This document shows, piece by piece, positions 53,473 through 62,648 of a stretch of DNA of 64,000 nucleotides. The notes beneath the pieces were generated by a model. That model made no database searches and was not told the origin of the DNA. It saw nothing but the letters and a program-made list of their open reading frames with translations. The position numbers were made by a program, and so were the translations under genes. Position 1 is the stretch's first letter, and every line of letters starts with the position of its first letter. The stretch comes from DASYXZ01 sp035946625 (GTDB lineage Bacteria > Acidobacteriota > Terriglobia > UBA7540). The DNA lies in contig DASYZE010000053.1 of assembly GCA_035946625.1 (NCBI GenBank), positions 4,222 through 68,221 of the forward strand. The letters are read 5' to 3'.

Positions 53473-55247
53473 TGAACATCCTTGGGATTTCCTGTTACTA
53501 CCATGATGCTGCGGCGGCATTGCTACAAGATGGAATGCTTGTTGCTGCCGCGGAAGAGGAGCGCTTTACCAGAAAGAAGCACGACTCCGCTTTCCCCACC
53601 CACGCCATCTGGTTTTGTTTGGAACAGGCGGAAATTGACCCTGGCGACCTTGACTATGTGGTTTTTTACGAGAAGCCGTTGGTGAAATTTGAGCGAATTC
53701 TCACTACGGCGTTAGGCACCTTTCCTCGTTCCGCAGAGATGTTCACCGAGGCAATGATCGCCCAGTTTAACAACAAACTTTGGATCAGAAGTCTATTGGC
53801 CAGCCATCTCGGCATTACGGCGGAAAAAATCCTGTTCGTGGATCATCACATGGCCCATGCGGCGAGTGCGTTTTTTTGCTCGCCGTTCAAAGAGGCGGCC
53901 CTCTTGACTGTGGATGGGGTGGGCGAATGGACGACAGCCGCCACAGGCTCCGCAACGGCAGACTGGAATGGACAGGGTACCAACGCCATTCGCTTGTCCC
54001 GCGAAATACGTTTTCCGCATTCACTGGGGCTGCTTTACTCCACTTTTACCGCCTTCCTGGGTTTTGAAGTCAATGAAGGCGAGTACAAAGTAATGGGCAT
54101 GGCCGCCTACGGCGAACCGCGCTATTTGGCCAAAGTGTATCAGCTCATCCGGGTAGCCAGCGATGGCAGCTTTCATCTCAACATGGATTATTTCTCCTTC
54201 CACGAATCCGTGACCCGGTCTTTTTCCAGCCGTTTCCTGGATCTATTCGGCGCGCCCAGGGATCCCATTACCGAATTCATTTCATCCGATGTGTTGCCTG
54301 ATCTCTCCGGGCGCGAAGCCGTCGCGAAAACGAGTCAGTACTACGCCGATGTGGCCGCCAGCATCCAGAAAGTTACCGAGGATATTCTGCTGAAGATGGC
54401 CAACCACCTCCAGCGAGAGACTGGACTGAAAACATTATGTATGGCCGGAGGGGTGGCTCTGAATAGCGTCGCCAACGGGCGGATATTTCGCGAGACCGCG
54501 TTCGAAGACCTTTTTATCCAGCCCGCAGCCGGCGATTCGGGAGGTGCGGTGGGAGCGGCCCTCCACGCCTGGCACGTGCTTCTGGGCAAGCCCCGAAAAT
54601 ACGTTATGGAGCACGCCTATCTGGGCCAGGAATCTGACGAAGAAGAAATTCGCGGATTCTTGAACCAAAACAACATTCCTTACAAAGTCGAGAAAGACGA
54701 AGATCTTCTCTCTCAGATGGTGGACGTTTTAGCCGCCGCAAAAGTGGTGGGTTGGTTCCAGGGTAGGTTTGAGTGGGGGCCCCGCGCGCTCGGCCATCGC
54801 AGCATTCTGGCTGACCCACGGCGGGGGGAAATGAAGCAAATCGTAAACTCCAAGATCAAATTCCGTGAGGCGTTCCGTCCCTTTGCGCCCATGCTGCCCG
54901 AGAAATACGCGGGAAAATATTTTGAAGGATTGCCCGGCGCGAGCGTCCCTTTTCCGTGCCGCTTCATGCAGCTCGTGTTGCCTTGGAGAGACAATGCTGC
55001 TAATCTGGTGCCCGCGGTGAACCACGTTGGGACGGGGCGGCTCCAGACCGTGCGCCCTGACTGGAACCCGCGGTGCCACCGGCTGCTGCAGCTTTTTGAA
55101 GAAGCTACAGGCGTTCCGATCCTGATGAATACCAGCTTCAACCTACGCGGCGAACCTATTGTCGCAAGTGTGGCCAATGCCTGGGATACTTTCAAGAACA
55201 GCGGGCTGGATGTGCTGGTCCTGGGAAACTGCGTGATCAGGAAGTAG
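53472..55247 (+). CDS. Carbamoyltransferase
   Basis: 591 residues of the NodU/CmcH/TobZ class. MNILGISCYYHDAAAALL and EEERFTRKKHDSAFP begin the YrdC-like/ASKHA fold; DHHMAHAASAFF holds the metal-binding His pair; TVDGVGEWTT and LCMAGGVALNSVANGRI are the nucleotide-binding motifs; the C-terminal FKWE/GPRALGHRSILADPR and NTSFNLRGEPIV are family hallmarks. Carbamoylates an alcohol or sugar from carbamoyl phosphate. Coupled to SxtJ; DUF5989 is 10 bases downstream. Confidence 0.93.
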   Translation: MNILGISCYYHDAAAALLQDGMLVAAAEEERFTRKKHDSAFPTHAIWFCLEQAEIDPGDLDYVVFYEKPLVKFERILTTALGTFPRSAEMFTEAMIAQFNNKLWIRSLLASHLGITAEKILFVDHHMAHAASAFFCSPFKEAALLTVDGVGEWTTAATGSATADWNGQGTNAIRLSREIRFPHSLGLLYSTFTAFLGFEVNEGEYKVMGMAAYGEPRYLAKVYQLIRVASDGSFHLNMDYFSFHESVTRSFSSRFLDLFGAPRDPITEFISSDVLPDLSGREAVAKTSQYYADVAASIQKVTEDILLKMANHLQRETGLKTLCMAGGVALNSVANGRIFRETAFEDLFIQPAAGDSGGAVGAALHAWHVLLGKPRKYVMEHAYLGQESDEEEIRGFLNQNNIPYKVEKDEDLLSQMVDVLAAAKVVGWFQGRFEWGPRALGHRSILADPRRGEMKQIVNSKIKFREAFRPFAPMLPEKYAGKYFEGLPGASVPFPCRFMQLVLPWRDNAANLVPAVNHVGTGRLQTVRPDWNPRCHRLLQLFEEATGVPILMNTSFNLRGEPIVASVANAWDTFKNSGLDVLVLGNCVIRK

Positions 55248-55257
55248 GAGGAGGCGG

Positions 55258-55437
55258 ATGCCTTCAATCAAGGCGCTTAGACTGGGCCTGGGGACGGTGG
55301 GCGAGTTTCTAGCTTTCCTGTGGCGGCGTAAGCTCTGGTGGCTCATCCCTCTCACCCTGGCAATCCTGATGGTGGGAATGCTGCTGGTCTTCGGGGAGGC
55401 GTCCGGTGTCGCGCCCTTCATTTATACGTTGTTCTAA
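55258..55437 (+). CDS. DUF5989 family small membrane protein
   Basis: 59 residues, not a long ORF but a clear family member. MPSIKALRLGLGTVGEFLAF, then LWRRKLWWLIPLTLAILMVG and VAPFIYTLF, ending in the conserved F. The start at 55258 follows AGGAGGCGG. One membrane helix with a basic flank. In other genomes this family sits beside carbamoyltransferase/SxtJ pairs, as here. Confidence 0.85.
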   Translation: MPSIKALRLGLGTVGEFLAFLWRRKLWWLIPLTLAILMVGMLLVFGEASGVAPFIYTLF

Positions 55438-55542
55438 GGCATTGTAATCCAGGCGCTTTGACCCCTCCCATCTGGTGTAGTCTGATTTTGCGCGCAGGCG
55501 GAAGTGCGTTCTCCAGTGGAGCCTGCCAACAGGGAAATTTTG

Positions 55543-56853
55543 ATGCACCACGATGGAGAAAAAAAAACTGGGCTGGTACCCTTTCCACGGTTCTTTTCCG
55601 TGCTCGGCTACTCCGCGTTTTGGTGCGTGGCGATCTTGGTCCTCGCCGAGGCGGCATCTCGAATTGTATTGCCCATCTACCATCATTTCAGTTCTCCTCT
55701 CCTCAAAGTCGGTCCTGATTCAGAAAACTTGCTGAGCCAGCGACGCGGCGCCGGATTAATCGGCGCCTTATTCTTCGACAACGTGTGGCTCGACATGAGC
55801 AGCGCCAGCCCCGCGTACGTAGGTTATGGCTGGGCGGAAGATTTCTGGAAGGAACAAAGATCCCGATTTGAATTCGAGAACGCTCGCCCCGCCCCCTACG
55901 AACCGTTCAGAATTTGGGGTATGGAGGAGTCCCACGGAAAATACATCAACGTGGACAAGACGGAGATGGGCGCCCGGCGCAGAACTTTCAATCCGCTCCA
56001 ACCCGGCTGCGAGAGCCGGCAAGCACAGAAGGTATGGGTCTTCGGAGCTTCGACGACCTGGGGATATGGAACACCCGATTTCGAAACGATTCCATCAAAT
56101 CTGTCCAAGAATCTTAACTCGGCCAGTGGCAACTGCGTCGAAGTCTCCAATCTCGGCGTCGACGGCTACAATACAAATCAAGAGGTAGTCTACCTAATTC
56201 AGCAACTGAAGGCGGGCGGGCTGCCGGACGCGGTGGTCTTCTTCGACGGATATGCCGATGCCTATGTTGGCACTCTCGGACCGGGTCTCCCTTCAACCCA
56301 TTGGGATTACGATGAAATAAAGGCCAAGCAGCAGAGCACCGTAATAAATTGGCCCGACTTGGTTAAGAGATCGTCCTTCCTGTCTTTCATGGACAGGTTG
56401 AGAATGCGCCTGCGACGCAGCCAAGGTACCCTGTCGGATCAAGAGCGGGCTGCCAGGGTCAAATCCACCATGGATAACTATGAATTGAATCTGGCGTTGG
56501 TCCGAGTTCTCGCCCGGGAATATGGGTTTGATGCCTTTTTCTTCTGGCAGCCGTACGTTCTGTACGGAAAGAAGCCATTGGTCCTCTTCGAACAAAATAT
56601 GTTGGACGACAGAGCCATTCACGATGTTTACAAGGAGGCTGACCGGCGCGCCGCTGAAACCGGCAAATTCATTTTCCTGGGCGGGGTCTTTGATCGGGTT
56701 AAAGAGCCGGTTTACATCGACTCGGTCCATTTGGGTCCGCTGGGAAACGAAATCATCGCCGGGGCCATTGCTGCACAAATTCAGCCGGCATTGTTGAATC
56801 GAAGAGCAAAACTTGAGGACGCCTCGAAGGGTAAGCCGAGCTCATCGCCCTGA
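55543..56853 (+). CDS. Membrane-anchored SGNH-hydrolase-like protein
   Basis: About 436 residues; start at ATG 55543 or the GTG at 55504 (both with weak ribosome sites). One N-terminal helix (about residues 20-40), then the SGNH-type fold: block I FGASTTWGYG (Ser nucleophile position), and near the C-terminus DSVHLGPLGNEII (Asp-His pair). Possible acyl esterase or acetyltransferase-like modifier of the product made here. Last gene of the plus-strand series. Confidence 0.7.
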   Translation: MHHDGEKKTGLVPFPRFFSVLGYSAFWCVAILVLAEAASRIVLPIYHHFSSPLLKVGPDSENLLSQRRGAGLIGALFFDNVWLDMSSASPAYVGYGWAEDFWKEQRSRFEFENARPAPYEPFRIWGMEESHGKYINVDKTEMGARRRTFNPLQPGCESRQAQKVWVFGASTTWGYGTPDFETIPSNLSKNLNSASGNCVEVSNLGVDGYNTNQEVVYLIQQLKAGGLPDAVVFFDGYADAYVGTLGPGLPSTHWDYDEIKAKQQSTVINWPDLVKRSSFLSFMDRLRMRLRRSQGTLSDQERAARVKSTMDNYELNLALVRVLAREYGFDAFFFWQPYVLYGKKPLVLFEQNMLDDRAIHDVYKEADRRAAETGKFIFLGGVFDRVKEPVYIDSVHLGPLGNEIIAGAIAAQIQPALLNRRAKLEDASKGKPSSSP

Positions 56854-56971
56854 ATAATTTCCCCGGGTCATTCAGCAGGCGCCGTTGACATTCGGAAAGG
56901 CTTTGGAGCGCCGTTTATCCCGCGCCGCGACATGGATCGAAGCCTCACAAGGCGGCATAAAGCCGCCTCTA

Positions 56972-59236
56972 CTAAACTTTTCTGAACAAGGTATGCATCC
57001 AGATATCAAGGTTGTACTCCCCAACTTTCCTTAAGGCCGAATTGTTGTTGATGTGACCGAGGATCCATTTACCCCCAAGAAAGAGCCGCTTGCCCAGCCA
57101 CGACTTATCGTACACCTCAGGCCCCCGAAGGTCGCCCACAAGAAGGTAGCCGCCGGGACGAAGCGCGTTTACCATCGCTGTGCAAATGTATCGATACTCT
57201 CTGGGAAGGACCAGGTTGCTTAGAGCTGTTACTACAATCAGGTCAAAGGTGCCGGGAAGTGGATCGCGCCGCATATCAAACCGGAAAAATTCGACAAACT
57301 CAATTTGGCGGCAACGATTCCGGGCCCTTTCGAGTGCGGTATCTGAATTGTCCACTGCGACCAACAACTTACAGCGGGTGGAAACCAGTTCTGTGAACAC
57401 TCCTTCGCCACAGCCTATTTCGAGCGCACGCTCAAACTTTGTTCCGTCTCGAACCGCATCCAGCATAGCAAGTTCATAGCTGAATCTCTCCTGTTCTTCC
57501 GGATCGAGCGCACCATACGGATCCACCTTGTCCGTGAACACTTGCTCGATGCGGGCGGTCTCGTGCTCAGGTTTGTAGGTCAGTACGCGATAGATACTGG
57601 AAAATATAGGAAACGAGTTATATCTGGACCCAAGGCGAATGATGGCTTGGCGCAGGTGTTTCCAGCCCGACTTCGTCAAAGTGAAGGGGGAAAAAAGAAC
57701 TTCTCCAGCCAACATTCGTTCTTCCGTTCGCGCTCCGCCGAAGTACAGACCGATTCCATATGCCAGGCCGCCCGCTAGGGCAGCGGCAATCAATTCCAGC
57801 CATCGCCCGGGCCGGCCAATATATAAGACGCCAAAAGTCGCTGCCCCACAGGCTAGCCCGGGGAGGAAAATTCCTTCCAGAGAAACGCGAAGAAGGTGAA
57901 ACACCCCAGTCTGGCCCCTGCGGGACCCGAGCACCAAGTATGCCGCCGAGCGAAGAGTCATCGAGGACAGAAGGCCCCACGCGGCTCCCTCCAAACCAAT
58001 TCGATGCAGGGTGAAGTAGGTAACTCCGAGATTGGCGGCCAGTGCCGCCAGGCTAACCCAGAAAACCTTGCGAGCTTCACCACGTCCCCAAAGAACTTGT
58101 TCGGCTCCTCCCCCAAGGGCGGATACTGCCATGCTTGCACAAAGCAATCGTAAGACGGCCACCGTTTCCGGGGGAGCCTCACCCATCCATGCCAACAAAA
58201 GGTTCGGGGCGGCGAGGATGAGTCCAAGATAGAGAGGAAGCATCAAAACGATTGTCCACCTTGTGCCCACCTCGATGAGTTGGCGGGTTACGCCAGAATC
58301 CTTGGTATGTTCAGACTGACTGGCCGCCGGAAACAGCACGTCCATGGCGCGCCCTTGGATTCGCGCTAGAGCCATGGGGAATTTCTGCCCGACAGCAAAG
58401 GGAGAAATTGCCGATGAGCTCAAGACGGTTCCGATCAGCAACGGAGCTATCTGTGGGTTGGAGTTTTCAGCGAAGTCTGCCATCTGGCTCCAAAGGCCAA
58501 AGGTGAAGTAAGGACGGAGCCAAGCCCATTTGAACTTGCCTTGGCCGAGCCGGATTCGCGGTTCCAACCGCCTCACCAGGTAAAGGGCGACAAGCAAAAC
58601 AATCCAACTGAGGATTACCTGCCAAACGGCTATCGCCAACAGCGATCCTCCAAATCTGAATACTGCTATCACCCCCGCAGCTGAGAACAAGGTGGTTCCG
58701 ACAGCAATGAAATTGGCCACGTCGAACCTTCGTAACCCGTTCAAGACAGCGATCGTGAATGTGAGCAGTTGATTGCCCCAGTAGGCCAATCCGGCCAGGC
58801 CAAAAACAAGCGGGGCGATCTTGATCGTCTGAGGGGACAGATGTAATCCCTGAGTGAGGCCAAACCCAAATACACCGATCCCCAGGGCCCCAAAGAGACC
58901 CAAGACCTGGTACGTCCTCCACGCCGACCCAACAAATCGTGGCATTTCCTGGGATGCGGCGTCGGCACCCTGGCCGGCTACGGCCCGCGCCACGCTGTTT
59001 AGAATTCCAAGGTCAACTGTCACCATACTGCCCACAGCCAGTGCCGCTACCCAAAGCCCGTAACCCTCTGCGCCTAATGCTTTGAGCATGATCGGAACAA
59101 GAATAATTCCGACCGGAGCGGAAATGAGCAGATTGGAATTGTTGATCAAGCTGTCCCGCATTAAGCGGACGCGTTCGCCGAGATCGACAACATAAACTTG
59201 GCCAGGATTTTCTGGGGCAGGCCCGTCGGCCATCAT
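56972..59236 (-). CDS. Wzx-type flippase fused to a NodS-like methyltransferase
   Basis: 754 residues. Residues about 25-520 are a 12-14-helix polysaccharide flippase-like domain (LINNSNLLISAPVGIILVP, LKALGAEGYGLW; WGRGEARKVFWV). After a linker, a soluble SAM-dependent domain covers about 555-754. Its motif I is ALEIGCGEGVFTEL at about 603-612, and FDLIVVTALSNLV is the later acidic segment. The domain resembles NodS N-methyltransferases (E-R-F-S-Y-E-L before motif I). No stop or frameshift separates the parts. A fusion of this kind suggests coupled methylation and export of a lipid-linked glycan. Confidence 0.8.
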   Translation of the reverse strand: MMADGPAPENPGQVYVVDLGERVRLMRDSLINNSNLLISAPVGIILVPIMLKALGAEGYGLWVAALAVGSMVTVDLGILNSVARAVAGQGADAASQEMPRFVGSAWRTYQVLGLFGALGIGVFGFGLTQGLHLSPQTIKIAPLVFGLAGLAYWGNQLLTFTIAVLNGLRRFDVANFIAVGTTLFSAAGVIAVFRFGGSLLAIAVWQVILSWIVLLVALYLVRRLEPRIRLGQGKFKWAWLRPYFTFGLWSQMADFAENSNPQIAPLLIGTVLSSSAISPFAVGQKFPMALARIQGRAMDVLFPAASQSEHTKDSGVTRQLIEVGTRWTIVLMLPLYLGLILAAPNLLLAWMGEAPPETVAVLRLLCASMAVSALGGGAEQVLWGRGEARKVFWVSLAALAANLGVTYFTLHRIGLEGAAWGLLSSMTLRSAAYLVLGSRRGQTGVFHLLRVSLEGIFLPGLACGAATFGVLYIGRPGRWLELIAAALAGGLAYGIGLYFGGARTEERMLAGEVLFSPFTLTKSGWKHLRQAIIRLGSRYNSFPIFSSIYRVLTYKPEHETARIEQVFTDKVDPYGALDPEEQERFSYELAMLDAVRDGTKFERALEIGCGEGVFTELVSTRCKLLVAVDNSDTALERARNRCRQIEFVEFFRFDMRRDPLPGTFDLIVVTALSNLVLPREYRYICTAMVNALRPGGYLLVGDLRGPEVYDKSWLGKRLFLGGKWILGHINNNSALRKVGEYNLDIWMHTLFRKV

Positions 59237-59330
59237 TTATCCTCAATAAACATTTTCGGGAGAGTATAACGTCCCTGGCGGCCAAGACAAGCCAGAGATG
59301 CGGAAAGGGTGTGCGACATAGAAGTGGGAG

Positions 59331-60325
59331 TCAAGCTGCTCGACGGGCCTCCCCGTAGTCCTCAAAGCGGCCGTTGCGATGGGAGCAGCGCAGCGCGAGG
59401 ATGGCATTGGCTCCGCGAACGGTCCAGAACATTCCCGACCGTTTCAGGCGGGAGCCAATCACGGCTTTGCAGCCGGCTTCGATCACGCCCGATCCCACAA
59501 ACAGGTGTTGGCGGCGAAGCTCAGGATAGCGTATGCGCTCCGCGTCCTTCTCAAAGTAGTCCGCCTCGGTGCGGATCTTCTTGGCGACTTCGGGAAAGCG
59601 GACCGGGATTGATCACAAGGCGCTCACCAGCTTTTCGATCTTGCCCGGCCCCCCAGCGTCTCTTTTTTCACCACCGGCACTCTGGTCCCATCCATTTGGA
59701 CGGGCATCGGTTGGTCGGCCCTCACCGGGAGGTCCCAAGGAAGGGTTTTCTGGATTGCCGCTTGCTCGCGCTGAGCGATATCGGCGCCGATGGCTTCCGC
59801 CGTGCGCTCCACCGATTTGGCCGTCACCACCAGGCCGGCCAGAACTTTCAACTGTTCGCGCCCGTGATCCAAGGGCGCCTCCTGGCCCACCATCGCCTGC
59901 ATGCGGCGCACCCCCGGAGAGAATTGCGTATTCTCAATGTCCAGCTCGACATCGACGGAGAACTGGCCGGCGTGACCGCCCGGGCACCCGTAGGACGGGC
60001 GCGCGACTTCGACCGGGCCCACCGCCGTGAGCACGGGCTTGGAACGTAATTCTCGGTAGCGCGCCTGCTGACCGCAGGCGCAAGGAAGGCGGCGCTCGAA
60101 GCGGCGGGGACCGGGAATTGCAGGAGTTCCGGCGGCACCGGCCCGACGCAGGGCCGACCGCAACGCCGTTTCCACCGCCTCCAGATCGAAACCCCGGCCT
60201 CGGCGGTGGAAGATCGCCTGCAGCAAACGATCTACATCCCGCGCGGCTTCCCGGTGGAGCGTGGGCGCCGTTTTTTTTCCTGCCCGCTCAACTCCTCTTC
60301 TCCTTCCGTCGGGCGCAACTGGCAA
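59331..60325 (-). pseudogene. ISKra4-family transposase, internally deleted
   Basis: N-terminal part: CACGQQARYRELRSKPVLT, SPGVRRMQAMVGQ and KSVERTAEAIGADIA, then MDGTRVPVVKKET. The C-terminal part (59331 to about 59650) in another frame reads KIEKLVSAL-stop, then PEVAKKIRTEADYFEKDAE and FVGSGVIEAGCK and FWTVRGANAILALRC. Between them about 200 codons of the catalytic core are missing. There is also a frame change and an in-frame TGA. The element cannot transpose by itself. Confidence 0.85.
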
Positions 60326-60633
60326 ATCTTTTCGTTGACCTCCAACAGGGTCTGGCTCAGCGCCTGAAACTTGTGGAACTCCGCCACTTCGCGCCAGGCT
60401 TTGCGCAAGGCGGCCGGGCTGGAAAACGTCTCCGAGACAGTCTTGCCATCCAGCTTGCGAGTGAGACGAAAATTCGGTCCGTGGCCCCGATGCCCCGGCC
60501 GATGGCAGTGACAGTTGGCTTTGCCACAGCGGCCGGTGATGCTGGTAATCGAGCCCCGGCGAAAATCTCCCAACCTCCCGATCTCCTGCACCACCTGAAC
60601 CCTTTGATCTTCCAGTTGAGGAATAGTTTCCAC
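60232..60633 (-). CDS. DUF6788 family protein of the insertion element (orfA)
   Basis: 133 residues, GTG start after GGAGG. Cys-rich centre CGKANCHCHRPGHRGHGP plus flanking helices. Members accompany ISKra4 or similar transposases. Its end contains an A8 run that could allow a -1 frameshift into the transposase frame. Confidence 0.75.
   Translation of the reverse strand: METIPQLEDQRVQVVQEIGRLGDFRRGSITSITGRCGKANCHCHRPGHRGHGPNFRLTRKLDGKTVSETFSSPAALRKAWREVAEFHKFQALSQTLLEVNEKICQLRPTEGEEELSGQEKKRRPRSTGKPRGM
60271..60277 (-). promoter_or_regulatory. Putative -1 ribosomal frameshift heptamer A-AAA-AAA
   Basis: Within the orfA frame ...GAA-AAA-AAA-CGG, the heptamer is in the canonical phase. A -1 slip gives ACG-GCG-CCC, which is the transposase frame (TAPTLHREAARD), so orfA and transposase would form one product. 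No downstream stimulatory structure was examined. Confidence 0.6.
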
Positions 60634-60648
60634 CTCAAGCCTCCCTAT

Positions 60649-60670
60649 CCTAACGTAATAACACGTTAGG
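60649..60670. repeat. Inverted repeat near the element's 5' end
   Basis: CCTAACGT and ACGTTAGG, six bases apart. Possible operator or terminal repeat; its counterpart on the left end was not found. Confidence 0.4.
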
Positions 60671-60815
60671 CTTTATACCCCAAAAAAGAAACTCTTCAAA
60701 TCTCCACTTTTCTGTCGCCCACTCTCCTAGCGTTGCGCGCTTGCATTCCCGGCCGCGCCCGACTATCCTTCCCGCGAACTGATTTTGATTCCAACCTGTG
60801 ACTCTTGGAGATCCC

Positions 60816-62138
60816 ATGGCCACGATGCTCCCTGATTACTTGAAAGCTTCGGTACCCAACCCCGCCGAGAAGCGGGCGCCCTGGTATAAGAACACCTTCC
60901 CCTCTTATGCGGGAATTTTTCTTTGGGTCGGGTTTTATGTCGGGCTGGCGGGTGCAACCATCAGCCAAGCCAGTGTGGGCGTGTGCCTGGCCGGGCTGGT
61001 GGTGGCGGGAATACTCTGTTTTGGCTTCTATTACTACGCCCCGGGAATGTTGGGCATGCAGACGGGACGGACGCTCTATATCGTGGGCACATCGACCTTC
61101 GGAACCACGGGCGGGTATCTAATGCCGGGATTGTTAATGGGCTTGCTTCAAATCGGGTGGTTCGCGGTGGCCACGTACTTTTCCACTGACTACATTATGA
61201 AAGGATTGGGGCAAACGTCGCGCACCCTGTTTATTGCGATTGCCCTGATTTGGGCCTACGGCCTGGCTTGGGTGGCCATTAAAGGCATCGCCTACGTGGC
61301 GAAGGCAGCGCAAATACTGAACTGGGTGCCCCTCATTATGATCGTCATAGTCTTTTGGGCCAATAAAGATGGCATCTCCAATTACCAGCCGCCACAGAAC
61401 AATCCATGGAATGGATTCCTTACCGTCCTTGCCGTGGTGATCGGGTTCTTTGCCACCGCAGGTGCAGCGGGCGCAGATTTCGGGATGAATAGCCGAAATG
61501 GGAAGGACGTAGCTCTGGGAGGACTTACGGGGATTACTCTAGCCATCATCGTGGCTGGCGGATTGCCGCTCCTCTCCGTGGCAGGACACATCGGCGGGAT
61601 ACCGGGCGCCTCGCCGAATTACGATTATGCGTCTACGATCTCTAGCGTCGGGAGCTTGGCCCCGATCATGTTCTTCCTTTTTGCCCTGGCTTCGATGGTG
61701 CCCACGTGCTTCTGCACGTTTATCGCCGCCAACAGTTTTGGAACGATGTTGCCGAAGATTCCCCGTATGTTTTCCACCCTGGTCGGCGTGACCATTGGCG
61801 CCCTCCTGGCCATTACCGGAGTGGCGGCGAACCTGATCGGCTTCTTCACGATCGTGGGCGCGTCGTTCGGACCCATCTGCGGCGCCATGGCAGCGGATTA
61901 TTTGCTGGCGGGGAAGAAATGGTCGGGGCCGCGGCAGGGAATCAATTGGGCGGGCTACATCGCTTGGGCCGTCGGCTTCGTCGTCGGAATTCTCGACAAA
62001 ATTCCCGGCGTCCCGGCAAGCCTGGTGAGCGTGGACCGTCCCGCCGTGCTTTGGTCATTTGTAGTGGGGTTTGTGGTGTATTTTGCCCTCGCGGGTATCC
62101 GGCCTCCGGTCGTTCCGATGGAGGAATTGAGCCGGTAG
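60816..62138 (+). CDS. NCS1-family nucleobase permease (cytosine permease-like)
   Basis: 440 residues from ATG 60816 (GGAG upstream). About 12 helices. NCS1 features: ...PAEKRAPWYKNTFPSYAGIF at the start and GADFGMNSRNGKDVALGG in the middle. Similar to CodB-type cytosine or purine permeases; substrate unknown. Stands alone between the insertion remnant and the small coiled-coil genes. Confidence 0.85.
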   Translation: MATMLPDYLKASVPNPAEKRAPWYKNTFPSYAGIFLWVGFYVGLAGATISQASVGVCLAGLVVAGILCFGFYYYAPGMLGMQTGRTLYIVGTSTFGTTGGYLMPGLLMGLLQIGWFAVATYFSTDYIMKGLGQTSRTLFIAIALIWAYGLAWVAIKGIAYVAKAAQILNWVPLIMIVIVFWANKDGISNYQPPQNNPWNGFLTVLAVVIGFFATAGAAGADFGMNSRNGKDVALGGLTGITLAIIVAGGLPLLSVAGHIGGIPGASPNYDYASTISSVGSLAPIMFFLFALASMVPTCFCTFIAANSFGTMLPKIPRMFSTLVGVTIGALLAITGVAANLIGFFTIVGASFGPICGAMAADYLLAGKKWSGPRQGINWAGYIAWAVGFVVGILDKIPGVPASLVSVDRPAVLWSFVVGFVVYFALAGIRPPVVPMEELSR

Positions 62139-62168
62139 CAAGAGCTGCCGCGCGAGACGGAAAACAGT

Positions 62169-62414
62169 CTAATCGTCTGGCAACTGGTCGTCAACGCGCT
62201 CCATTTCTACCTGGATTTCTGGAGCGAGACCGCTCATCCAAGTCATCAGAGTATAGATCTCGGCAAGAGAGTCATGATACTCATCACTGAGCCGCGCGGC
62301 CCCATCCAACTTTTTTAGCGCGGCGCAAAGACGCTGTTCAACTTCCCGCAAGTCGTCCAATAGCCCATCGAGAGTACGTGTGTCAACCTCGGGTTGGGTT
62401 TCCGAATTTTTCAT
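62169..62414 (-). CDS. Small coiled-coil protein
   Basis: 81 residues, mostly helical and acidic (LDDLREVEQRLCAALKKLDG). No recognised family. It starts nine bases after the end of the upstream small gene and probably shares its transcript. Confidence 0.55.
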   Translation of the reverse strand: MKNSETQPEVDTRTLDGLLDDLREVEQRLCAALKKLDGAARLSDEYHDSLAEIYTLMTWMSGLAPEIQVEMERVDDQLPDD

Positions 62415-62423
62415 AGCGCTATT

Positions 62424-62615
62424 CTAATGCCTGCGGAGTTGTTCTTCCAAGTGGATAATTCTCTGCTCGACCTCACGGATGCGCCTTTCCCAATACGCTA
62501 TGAGATGCCCTCTTGGATCTGATGATTGGAGCTCTTTTTCAATTTTAGCGCGATGTTCGAGAACCATTACCCTGTCGCCTTGAATTTTCTTGCGAATCTC
62601 TTTGTTTCGACCCAT
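62424..62615 (-). CDS. Small charged coiled-coil protein
   Basis: 63 residues, charged helix throughout (EHRAKIEKELQ, REVEQRIIHLEEQLRRH). No family recognised. First of a probable two-gene unit with the 62169-62414 gene. Confidence 0.5.
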   Translation of the reverse strand: MGRNKEIRKKIQGDRVMVLEHRAKIEKELQSSDPRGHLIAYWERRIREVEQRIIHLEEQLRRH

Positions 62616-62648
62616 CTCGACTCATTACGTCCGGCTGAAATTTCGGTA

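Larger units (their letters stand above)
59331..60670 (-). mobile_element. Decayed ISKra4-type insertion sequence
   Basis: About 1.35 kb holding a DUF6788 gene and a deleted, broken ISKra4-type transposase. Exact ends and target duplication were not found. It lies between the flippase-methyltransferase gene and the NCS1 permease gene. Confidence 0.7.
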
